Source: Pseudonocardia broussonetiae (GTDB lineage Bacteria; Actinomycetota; Actinomycetes; Mycobacteriales; Pseudonocardiaceae). From it: a stretch of 64,000 nucleotides of DNA. The notes beneath the pieces are model-generated. The model saw nothing but the letters and a program-made list of their open reading frames with translations, made no database searches and was not told the origin of the DNA. Below are positions 46,995 through 54,534 of the stretch, in pieces (the first letter of the stretch is position 1; every line of letters begins with the position of its first letter). Where the stretch lies: NCBI RefSeq assembly GCF_013155125.1, contig NZ_CP053564.1, positions 1,681,501 to 1,745,500 on the forward strand, written 5' to 3'. A program made the translations under genes and the position numbers.

Positions 46995-47510
46995 TCACCA
47001 GAGCCGGGGCCGCGTCTGCGGCGGTCCCGGCGGACGGTTGGGGATCGGTGCGGGGGCCGACCGCGCCGCCCGGCCGGTGCCGAGCAGGGCCTTCAGGTCC
47101 GCGCGCGCCACGGCCGGGTGCCCGGTGTCGACGGCGATGACCGGCGCCACCTTCCGCAGGTACGGGACCAGCCGCTCGTCGGCCAGGTCGTGCACGCGGT
47201 CGACCGCCCCGGCCACGATCACGTGCGGCTCCAGCGCGGCGACGGCCCGCGGGTCGGGCGCGCGGTCGGGCCCGACGGTCTCGACGCCGTCCAGGGTCCC
47301 GGCGCAGCCGACGAGCTCGGCCCCCAGCTCGCGCAGCAGCGCGCCGACGACCTCGTCGGTGGCGACGAGCCGGCGCACGAGCGGCGGCAGCGTCACCGGG
47401 GTGCCGGTGGCGTCGACGAAGGCCCGGCGGCCCCCGGCGGCACCGATGATCGCGGTGAGCGCGGCCGTGCGCACCGGTTGCTCGCGCGGGTTCTCCGGGG
47501 TGCTCGACAC
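46995..47510 (-). CDS. Half-length, signal-less periplasmic-binding-protein-like gene
   Basis: This 171-residue protein resembles the N-terminal lobe of iron-siderophore/cobalamin binding proteins (FepB/BtuF type): FVDATGTPVTLPPLVRRLVATDEVV, VAALEPHVIVAGAVD and LRKVAPVIAVD. Intact relatives have about 300-350 residues, a lipoprotein signal and a second lobe; both the signal and the second lobe are missing, and the end is a Pro/Arg-rich tail. No permease or ATPase gene adjoins it. It is probably a degraded or repurposed fragment. Start GTG, weak ribosome site. Confidence 0.6.
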   Translation of the reverse strand: MSSTPENPREQPVRTAALTAIIGAAGGRRAFVDATGTPVTLPPLVRRLVATDEVVGALLRELGAELVGCAGTLDGVETVGPDRAPDPRAVAALEPHVIVAGAVDRVHDLADERLVPYLRKVAPVIAVDTGHPAVARADLKALLGTGRAARSAPAPIPNRPPGPPQTRPRLW

Positions 47511-47525
47511 GCCTGCGAGCGTAGG

Positions 47526-48710
47526 TCAGTCGCTCTCCCCGCGGGCCGGTGCGACGGTCCCGGTGACCTCGCCGAAGCCGATCCGGCTGCCGTCCGGGCC
47601 CGGCGCGGTGGCCGAGATCGTCACCTCGTCGCCGTCGAGCAGGAACGTGCGCTGCTCCCCCTTGACGGTGACCGGCTCCTTCCCGCCCCAGGTCAGCTCG
47701 ATGAACGCGCCCCGCTGGCGCGGCTCGGGGCCCGAGATCGTGCCGGAGGCGAACAGGTCGCCGGTGCGCGCCGAGGCCCCGTTGACGGTCAGGTGCGCGA
47801 GCATCTGCGCGGGCGACCAGTACATCTCCCGGTAGGGCGGGCGCGAGACCTCCTCGCCGTTCCACTCCACCACCAGGTCGACGTCGAGGCCCCAGTCCGC
47901 GCGCCCGCGCAGGTAGGGCAGCGGCTGCGGGTCCTGGCCGGGCAGCGGCACGCGCGCGGCCTCCAGCGCGGCGAGCGGCACCACCCACGGGCTCACCGAC
48001 GTGGCGAAGCTCTTGCCCAGGTGCGGGCCGAGCGGCACGTACTCCCAGGCCTGCAGGTCGCGCGCCGACCAGTCGTTGACCAGCACCGCGCCGAACACGT
48101 GCTCGGCGACGTCGTCGACGCCGATCCGCTCCCCCAGCGCCGACCCGGTCCCGACGACGAACCCCAGCTCGGCCTCGATGTCCAGGCGCCGGCTCGGGCC
48201 GTAGGTCGGGCCGGGCTCGTCGGGGGCCTTGCGCTGCCCGCACGGGCGGACGACCTCCGTGCCCGACACGACGACGGTCCCGGCGCGGCCGTGGTAGCCG
48301 ACCGGCAGGTGCTTCCAGTTCGGCATGAGCGGCTCGGAGTCGGGCCGGAACAGGCGCCCGAGGTTCGTCGCGTGGTGCTCGGAGGCGTAGAAGTCGACGT
48401 AGTCGGCCACCGCGAACGGCAGGTGCATCGTCACCGCGGTGACGGGGTGCACGGCGTCGTCCGGGACGTCCCCGGCCAGCAGGTCAGCGATCCGCTCCCG
48501 CACCTGCGTCCAGCGCGTCCGGCCCTGCGCCAGGAACCCGTTGAGCACGGGCGCGGCGAACACCGGGTCGTCGAGCAGGCGGGCCAGGTCGACGACGGAG
48601 TCGCCCAGGCGCACCCCCGCCCGCGGCGGCGCACCCGGCGTCGAGAAGACGCCGTAGGGCAGGTTCGCGAGCCCGAACGGGGAGCCCTCCGGGACGTCGA
48701 CGACGGTCAC
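47526..48710 (-). CDS. fahA: Fumarylacetoacetase
   Basis: FahA hydrolyses fumarylacetoacetate to fumarate and acetoacetate, the last step of homogentisate breakdown. The 394-residue sequence has the N-terminal SH3-like part (FGLANLPYGVFSTPG) and the catalytic domain with DFYASEHHATNLGRLFRP, PVGYHGRAGTVV (catalytic His), GFVVGTGSALGERI and VLVNDWSARDLQAWEYVPLG. The GTG start overlaps the hmgA stop (GTGA at 48707-48710). It is the last gene of the operon. Confidence 0.95.
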   Translation of the reverse strand: MTVVDVPEGSPFGLANLPYGVFSTPGAPPRAGVRLGDSVVDLARLLDDPVFAAPVLNGFLAQGRTRWTQVRERIADLLAGDVPDDAVHPVTAVTMHLPFAVADYVDFYASEHHATNLGRLFRPDSEPLMPNWKHLPVGYHGRAGTVVVSGTEVVRPCGQRKAPDEPGPTYGPSRRLDIEAELGFVVGTGSALGERIGVDDVAEHVFGAVLVNDWSARDLQAWEYVPLGPHLGKSFATSVSPWVVPLAALEAARVPLPGQDPQPLPYLRGRADWGLDVDLVVEWNGEEVSRPPYREMYWSPAQMLAHLTVNGASARTGDLFASGTISGPEPRQRGAFIELTWGGKEPVTVKGEQRTFLLDGDEVTISATAPGPDGSRIGFGEVTGTVAPARGESD

Positions 48711-49903
48711 CGGCCCGGCCCCCGCCCCGACCAGGTCCACGCGTAGGCCGGGTCCTCGGCGGCCAGGCCGCCCTCGCCGAGCTCCATCGGGCGGAACGTG
48801 TCGACCATGACGGCGAGCTCGTCGAAGAACTCCGCGCCGATCGAGCGCTCGACGGCGGCGGGCTGCGGGCCGTGGCTGTGGCCGCCGGGGTGCAGGCTGA
48901 TCGACCCCTGCTCGATGCCCGAGCCCTTGCGGGCCTCGTAGCTGCCGCCGCAGTAGAACATGATCTCGTCGGAGTCGACGTTGGAGTGGTAGTAGGGCAC
49001 CGGGATCGACAGCGGGTGGTAGTCGACCTTGCGCGGCACGAAGTTGCAGATCACGAAGTTGCCGCCCTCGAACACCTGGTGCACGGGCGGCGGCTGGTGC
49101 ACGCGGCCGGTGATCGGCTCGTAGTCGGCGATGTTGAACGTGTACGGGTAGAGGCAGCCGTCCCAGCCCACGACGTCGAACGGGTGCTCCGGGTAGACGT
49201 AGCGGGTGCCGGTGACCCCGCGCGAGCCGCGGTGCTTGACCAGCACCTCGACGTCGGTCCCCTCGGTGAGCAGCGGGCCCTCGGGGCCGTGCAGGTCGCG
49301 CTCGCAGTAGGGCGCGTGCTCGAGGAGCTGGCCGTAGCGGGACAGGTAGCGCTTGGGCGGCGCGATGTGGGAGTTGGCCTCGATGGCGTAGGCGCGCAGC
49401 GGCTCCGAGCCCGTCGGCACCCACCGGTGCGTGGTGGAGCGCGGCAGGATCACGTAGTCGCCCTGGCGCGCGGACAGCGACCCGAACACCGTCTCCACCG
49501 TCGCCGAGCCGGACTCGACGTACACGCACTCGTCGCCGGTGGCGTTGCGGTAGAGCGGCGAGGCCTCCCCGGCCACGACGTAGGAGATGCGGACGTCGGC
49601 GTTGCCCAGGACCAGGCGCCGCCCGGTGACGACGTCGACGGCCTTCCAGTCCTCGTCGAACAGGCTGTGCAGCTTGAGGTGGCGCGGCAGCAGCGGGCGG
49701 TTCTCGGTGGTCGACTGGTCGGGCAGCTCCCACGGCGTGGCGTCGACGATCGCCGACGGCACCCCGGAGTGGTAGAGCAGCGACGAGTCCGACGAGAAGC
49801 CCTCCTCGCCCATCAGCTCCTCGTAGTAGAGCGCACCGGCCTCGTCGCGGTGCTGGGTGTGCCGCTTGGGCGGGATGTCACCGGCTCGTCTGTAGAACGC
49901 CAT
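48707..49903 (-). CDS. hmgA: Homogentisate 1,2-dioxygenase
   Basis: HmgA opens homogentisate to maleylacetoacetate with non-haem iron. The 398-residue protein contains YCERDLHGPEGPL, HPFDVVGWDGCLYPYTFNIAD, and the C-terminal metal-binding region PYYHSNVDSDEIMFYCGG with SLHPGGHSHGP. It starts MAFYRRAGDIPPKRHTQHR, giving ATG at 49903; this start lies 26 bases inside the 3' end of the upstream FAD hydroxylase gene, an unusually long overlap. The gene stands between the hydroxylase and fahA. Confidence 0.95.
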   Translation of the reverse strand: MAFYRRAGDIPPKRHTQHRDEAGALYYEELMGEEGFSSDSSLLYHSGVPSAIVDATPWELPDQSTTENRPLLPRHLKLHSLFDEDWKAVDVVTGRRLVLGNADVRISYVVAGEASPLYRNATGDECVYVESGSATVETVFGSLSARQGDYVILPRSTTHRWVPTGSEPLRAYAIEANSHIAPPKRYLSRYGQLLEHAPYCERDLHGPEGPLLTEGTDVEVLVKHRGSRGVTGTRYVYPEHPFDVVGWDGCLYPYTFNIADYEPITGRVHQPPPVHQVFEGGNFVICNFVPRKVDYHPLSIPVPYYHSNVDSDEIMFYCGGSYEARKGSGIEQGSISLHPGGHSHGPQPAAVERSIGAEFFDELAVMVDTFRPMELGEGGLAAEDPAYAWTWSGRGPGR

Positions 49904-51512
49904 GGGGGGTCTCCTCCCGGGTGGTGGTGCGGGCAGCGGCGCGGGCCAGCGCCGTGGTGATCGACTCTCGGGTGGGCGCGGCGACGACGGCGGCGACGTG
50001 GGCGTCCGGGCGGACGATCCACACCTCGTCGGGCCGCGCCCCCAGTGTGGCCGTGAGCGTGCCGTCGGGGTCGAGCGCGCGCAGGGCGAGGACCCGCACC
50101 GGGCCGGGGGCATCGGCGGCGGCGGCCCGGACGGCGTCGAGGTCGGTGGCGTCGCCGGTCAGGAGCAGGAAGCCGTCGCGGGCCAGCGCCCGCACCCGCC
50201 CCTGCGGCGCGTCGACCGGCGCGTCGGGCAGCAGCACCCCGGGCGCCGCGGGCGGGACCTGCCCGCGCGGCGGCCGGCCGTCGAACGGGCGGCGGGGGTC
50301 GCCGGTGGTCAGCGGGGAGTCGACGTACCAGAACGGCTCCGAGAGCCGACCCGAGTCGACGTCCGCGCGGGCCGCCGGGTCGAGCGCCGCCCGCGCCAGC
50401 ACCTCCTCCCGGCGCCGCGCCCGCTCCTCGTCGGGCGGCACGAGGAAGTCCATCGTGGCCGTGGTGACGGCGATGTTCTCCAGCGCCGCGGCGTGCCGCT
50501 CGTCGTGGTAGCTGTCGAGCAGGGCCTCGGGCGCCCAGCCGTGCCCGACGTAGGCGATCTTCCAGGCCGCGTTCTCGGCGTCGGCGACGCCGGAGTTGAG
50601 GCCGCGCGCCCCGAACGGCGAGACGAGGTGGGCGGCGTCCCCGGCGACGAGGACGCGCCCGCAGCGCATGCGGTCGACCACGCGGGAGTGGAAGCGGTAC
50701 ACCGAGTTCCACACGATCTCGTAGGGCCGCTCGCCGATGATCGCGCGGATCCGCGCGTCCAGGGCGCCCGAGGCGGTCTCGGCGTCGAGGTCGTAGTCGG
50801 CGGGCACCTGCCAGTCGATCCGGAACGTGCCGCCCGGGCAGGGGTGGATGAGCACCTGGCGGCCCGGGTTCCACGCCGGGTCGAAGTGGAAGCGCCGCTC
50901 GGTGGCCCAGCCGGGCAGGTCGGTGCGGATGTCGCAGATGAGGAACCGGTCGTCGAAGGAGTGGCCCTCGAAGCCGACGCCGAGCAGCCGGCGCAGCTCG
51001 TCGCTGCGCGCGCCGCCGCAGACGACCAGGTAGGAGCCGCGCACCGCGGTGCCGTCGGCGCAGCGCGCGGTGACGCCGGAGTCGTCCTGCTCGACGTCGA
51101 CGACGCGGTGGTCCCAGCGCAGGTCGACCAGCGGCTCGTCGGCGATCCGCTCGTCGAGGATCTGCTCGGTGCGCGTCTGGGAGATGTTGACGAACGGCGG
51201 GAACGCCGGGCGGCCGGGCTCGGCGAAGGCGTAGCTGAACAGCTCGGCGTCGCGGTGGAACGTGCGCGCCGTCGTCCAGGTGACGCCCTCGTCGGCGATG
51301 CGGCGGCCCGCGCCGACGGCCTCCCACACGTCGAGGACGTCGCGCTGCTGGCAGATGGCCTTCGAGCCGACGGCGTCGCGCCCGGTGCGCTGGTCGAGCA
51401 CGACCGTCGGCACGCCCCAGCGGGCGAGCAGCAGCGCGGTCGTCTGCCCGACGGGGCCGGCGCCGAGCACGACGACCGGGTCGAGCGGCCACGTCGGAGG
51501 GGTGGTGGGCAT
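49878..51512 (-). CDS. FAD-dependent aromatic hydroxylase (MhpA-like; possible 3-hydroxyphenylacetate 6-hydroxylase)
   Basis: This 544-residue class A flavoprotein monooxygenase has the FAD motif VVLGAGPVGQTTALLLARWG (residues 13-32), and LVAGDAAHLVSPFGARGLNSG in the second FAD region near residue 290. The C-terminal thioredoxin-like part is typical of MhpA. Its position directly upstream of hmgA suggests it makes homogentisate, for example from 3-hydroxyphenylacetate; no 4-hydroxyphenylpyruvate dioxygenase gene is present in the cluster. The exact substrate is inference; 3-hydroxyphenylpropionate-type activity is an alternative. Confidence 0.85.
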   Translation of the reverse strand: MPTTPPTWPLDPVVVLGAGPVGQTTALLLARWGVPTVVLDQRTGRDAVGSKAICQQRDVLDVWEAVGAGRRIADEGVTWTTARTFHRDAELFSYAFAEPGRPAFPPFVNISQTRTEQILDERIADEPLVDLRWDHRVVDVEQDDSGVTARCADGTAVRGSYLVVCGGARSDELRRLLGVGFEGHSFDDRFLICDIRTDLPGWATERRFHFDPAWNPGRQVLIHPCPGGTFRIDWQVPADYDLDAETASGALDARIRAIIGERPYEIVWNSVYRFHSRVVDRMRCGRVLVAGDAAHLVSPFGARGLNSGVADAENAAWKIAYVGHGWAPEALLDSYHDERHAAALENIAVTTATMDFLVPPDEERARRREEVLARAALDPAARADVDSGRLSEPFWYVDSPLTTGDPRRPFDGRPPRGQVPPAAPGVLLPDAPVDAPQGRVRALARDGFLLLTGDATDLDAVRAAAADAPGPVRVLALRALDPDGTLTATLGARPDEVWIVRPDAHVAAVVAAPTRESITTALARAAARTTTREETPHGVLQTSR

Positions 51513-51549
51513 GGCGGGGGCTCCCGTCGTCGTGCGTGGGGTGGTCGGA

Positions 51550-52509
51550 TCAGCCCTGCAGCTGCGCCCAGACCTCCTGGTCGCGCTCGGCGGTCCAGAT
51601 CACCGGCCGCTCGACGCCCGAGAGCTCGTCGAAGACGCGGGAGACGTCGAAGGGCAGGCAGTGCTCGAAGATCGGCCAGTGGCCGTAGTCGTCGACCAGT
51701 GCGGCGTGGCTGGCCTCGAAGGCCTCCTTGAGCGTGCCGCCGCGCTGCTGCACCGCACCCACCTCGCGCAGCATGACCTGCAGGAACCCGCGAGTCTGCT
51801 CGACGGCGGCGTCGACCTCGGCGCGCCCGCGGCTCACCGCGCCGCGCCCGCCGACGAGCTGCTCGGCCCCGACGGCCTTGATGCGGTCGAGCGTGGGGCC
51901 CGCCCAGTCGCGGTGGAAGGCGTCGCCGGTGTAGAGCGCGGCCTGGGCCTCGACGAGGTCGCCCGCGAACAGGATCCGGTGCTGCGGCAGCCACGCGGTG
52001 ATGTCGCCCTCGGTGTGCCCGCGGCCGTGGTACTGGAGCACGAGCTCGCCGCGGTCGCCGCCGAGGTCGATGGTCAGGCGGTCGGCGAAGGTGAGGGTGG
52101 GCCAGGTCAGGCCGGGCACCGACTCGGCGGCCTCGGCGAGGCGGGGCATGCGCGCGAACTCGCTGGCCCAGTCCTGCTCGCCGCGCTCGGCGATGAGGTC
52201 GCGGGTGATCTCGTGCGACACGATCGTCTCGGCGTCGAACGCGCTGGCCCCGAGCACGCGGACCGCGTGGTAGTGCGACAGCACGAGGTAGCGCACGGGC
52301 TTGTCGGTGTGCTCGCGCAGCATCGCGAGCCAGCGGCGCGCCGCGACCGGGGTGGCGAGGGCCTCGAAGCAGACGAGGAAGTCCTCGCCCTCGATCGCGC
52401 CGATGTTCGGGTCGCCCTCGGCGGTCAGCGCGTAGACGCCGTCGGCCAGCACCTCGAGGGTCTGCTCCTTGACGGCGGTGTCGGCGGACGAGGCGAACGG
52501 CTTGGCCAT
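51550..52509 (-). CDS. Metallo-beta-lactamase-fold hydrolase of the homogentisate operon
   Basis: This 319-residue protein has the MBL fold: LADGVYALTAEGDPNIGAIEG, the first metal motif written SHYHAVRVLGAS, GRGHTEGDITAWLP and ILFAGDLVEAQ. The canonical HxHxDH is altered after HYH (no Asp-His pair), so metal binding may be changed. It is the first structural gene after marR in the homogentisate operon, where neither a known step nor a missing step obviously needs it. GGAGG lies upstream of the ATG at 52509. Confidence 0.82.
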   Translation of the reverse strand: MAKPFASSADTAVKEQTLEVLADGVYALTAEGDPNIGAIEGEDFLVCFEALATPVAARRWLAMLREHTDKPVRYLVLSHYHAVRVLGASAFDAETIVSHEITRDLIAERGEQDWASEFARMPRLAEAAESVPGLTWPTLTFADRLTIDLGGDRGELVLQYHGRGHTEGDITAWLPQHRILFAGDLVEAQAALYTGDAFHRDWAGPTLDRIKAVGAEQLVGGRGAVSRGRAEVDAAVEQTRGFLQVMLREVGAVQQRGGTLKEAFEASHAALVDDYGHWPIFEHCLPFDVSRVFDELSGVERPVIWTAERDQEVWAQLQG

Positions 52510-52606
52510 GGGGACGGTCCTCCGGGTGATCGTCAAAGGTTTTACTACTTGGAGGACGGTAGGGCCTGGCGTCCATGAACGCCACCGCGGTGTGACCCGC
52601 GCCACA
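52510..52606 (-). promoter_or_regulatory. Probable promoter/operator of the homogentisate operon
   Basis: The 97-base gap between marR and the MBL gene has one A/T-rich patch (52534-52552) with the imperfect palindrome CAAAG-(9)-CTTGG, in otherwise GC-rich sequence. It is the natural place for an operator of the neighbouring MarR regulator. No clear -35/-10 pair could be assigned. Confidence 0.4.
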
Positions 52607-53161
52607 TCAGCGGCGGCGGCTGACCCACTCCTGGTCGTGCGCGGCGCGGGCCAGCTTGCGCAGCACCGTGTTGAGCGTGCCGAGCTCGTCGGCGGTGAGC
52701 AGGCCCGCCCACTCCGCCTCGCGCCGGTTGTGCACGAGGAAGACCTCCTCCAGCGCCGCGCTCCCCCGGTCGGTGAGGGACAGGACGACCGTGCGGCCGT
52801 CGCGGGCGTCCGGGCCCCGCTCCACGACGCCGGACGCGTGCAGCGTCTTCGACAGGCTCGACACCGCCGCGCGGCTCATGCCGGCCAGTGCGGCCGCCCG
52901 GCCGGCCTCCTGCGGCCCCGACACCCACAGCGTGAACACCAGCCGGAACGCCGACCAGCTCCACCCCGCGGGCCGGTGCACCGTCGACTCCAGGTCGTAG
53001 ACGACGGTGTTCGCGACGCGGTGCAGCAGCAGCACCATCGCCATCGCCGACCGGTCGGTGTCGGGCAGCCGCTCCCCGGTGGTGTCGAGGGCGATCTCGG
53101 CGAAGGACAGGAAGTCGTCGCTGCCGGACAGCTCGGGGCCGGGTTGCGGGGGCGTGGGCAC
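52607..53161 (-). CDS. MarR-family regulator of the homogentisate operon
   Basis: This 184-residue regulator has a winged helix near residues 80-145: AAALAGMSRAAVSSLSKTLH as recognition region, then SGVVERGPDARDGRTVVLSLTDRG as wing. MarR proteins typically respond to aromatic acids. It precedes the MBL-hydroxylase-hmgA-fahA genes on the same strand with a 97-base gap holding a possible operator. The GTG at 53161 yields a standard length; the frame continues far upstream but only antisense to the next gene. Confidence 0.85.
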   Translation of the reverse strand: MPTPPQPGPELSGSDDFLSFAEIALDTTGERLPDTDRSAMAMVLLLHRVANTVVYDLESTVHRPAGWSWSAFRLVFTLWVSGPQEAGRAAALAGMSRAAVSSLSKTLHASGVVERGPDARDGRTVVLSLTDRGSAALEEVFLVHNRREAEWAGLLTADELGTLNTVLRKLARAAHDQEWVSRRR

Positions 53162-53239
53162 CGTCCGATGGTAGGAGTCGAGACAGGTCGTCCGCGGAGC
53201 CGACGGGCTCCGGGCGCCTCCCGGAAGAACGGCGACGAC

Positions 53240-54469
53240 GTGACCCCGCGCAGCATCCTGATCTCCGGCGGCAGCATCGCCGGGCCCGCCCTCGCCGTCT
53301 GGCTCGAGGCCGCCGGGTGGAGGACCACCGTCGTCGAGCGGTTCGCCGAGCAGCGCGACACCGGCCAGAACATCGACATCCGCGGCGCCGCGCGCGAGGT
53401 CGTCCGCCGCATGGGTCTGGAGGACGCCGTCAAAGCGGCGACGACGGGCGAGCGGGGCACCGAGTTCGTCGACGCCCGCGGCCGCGCGCTCGCGTCCTTC
53501 CCCGCCGGCACCTCCGACGGGGACGGCGCCACCGCGGAGGTCGAGATCCTGCGCGGTGACCTGTCCCGGCTGCTCGTGGAGCGCAGCCGACCCGGCACCG
53601 AGTACGTCTTCGGCGACCAGATCACCGGCCTGGAGGAGCGCGCCGACGGCGTCGAGGTCACCTTCCGGGACGGGCCCACCCGCACCGTCGACGTCGTCGT
53701 GATCGCCGAGGGGGTCACGTCGCGGACCCGGGCGCTGGTCCTGCCCGACGCCGACGTCCGCGAGCTCGGCCTCTACACCGCCTACCTGACGATCCCGCGC
53801 ACCCCGGCCGACACCGACCTCTGGCGCTGGTACAACGCGCCGGGCGGGCGCAGCGTCACCCTGCGCCCGGACAACGTCGGCACGATCCGCGCGGCGGTGT
53901 CGTTCCGGTCCGACGTCCGCGGGCTGGCCGACATCGGGCCCGAGGCCCAGGTCCGCGTCCTGCGCCGGACGTTCGACGACGCCGGCTGGGAGACCCCCCG
54001 CATCCTCGACGCCCTCGACGGCGGCGCGCCCTTCTACCTCGACTCGCTGGCCCAGGTCCGCCTGCCCGCGTGGAGCCGCGGGCGCGTGGCGGTGGTCGGC
54101 GACGCCGCCTACTGCGCCTCGCCGGTGAGCGGGATGAGCACCAGCCTCGCCCTCGTCGGCGCCTACGTGCTGGCGGGCGAGCTCGCCGCGCACGACGACC
54201 ACCGCGCCGCGTTCGCCGCGTACGAGGAGCGGATGCGGCCCTACGTCGACGACGCCCAGGACCTGCCGCCCGGCGTGCCGTGGATCGCGCATCCGCGCAC
54301 CCGCCCCGGCGTGGCCGCCCTGCGCACCGCGATCCGCGTCGTCGGCAGCAGACCGGCGCGCCGGGTCGGGCAGGCGGTCGGCGCGGTGGCGGGGCTGTTC
54401 TCCGGCTCGTCGTCGGAGCTCGTCGACCTGTCCGGCTACCCCTCCATCGCTGCTTCTACGGCTCTCTAG
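53240..54469 (+). CDS. FAD-dependent monooxygenase (tetracycline-hydroxylase-like)
   Basis: This 409-residue flavoprotein has the nucleotide motif ILISGGSIAGPALAVWLEAAGW (residues 6-27), an RGDLSRLL segment near residue 110, and VAVVGDAAYCASPVSGMSTSLAL near residue 280. The DxxxxSPxxGxG-type motif has Met-Ser where most have Gly, as seen in the TetX/antibiotic-tailoring branch. It could hydroxylate a polyketide, a drug or another aromatic; the substrate is unknown. It is divergent from marR but there is no evidence that it belongs to the homogentisate pathway. Confidence 0.83.
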   Translation: MTPRSILISGGSIAGPALAVWLEAAGWRTTVVERFAEQRDTGQNIDIRGAAREVVRRMGLEDAVKAATTGERGTEFVDARGRALASFPAGTSDGDGATAEVEILRGDLSRLLVERSRPGTEYVFGDQITGLEERADGVEVTFRDGPTRTVDVVVIAEGVTSRTRALVLPDADVRELGLYTAYLTIPRTPADTDLWRWYNAPGGRSVTLRPDNVGTIRAAVSFRSDVRGLADIGPEAQVRVLRRTFDDAGWETPRILDALDGGAPFYLDSLAQVRLPAWSRGRVAVVGDAAYCASPVSGMSTSLALVGAYVLAGELAAHDDHRAAFAAYEERMRPYVDDAQDLPPGVPWIAHPRTRPGVAALRTAIRVVGSRPARRVGQAVGAVAGLFSGSSSELVDLSGYPSIAASTAL

Positions 54470-54534
54470 CGCTGCCGCTACACGGCGTTCGACACCCGGA
54501 GAGCGCGCGGGGGCCGCGCTGTCGATGATGGGGC

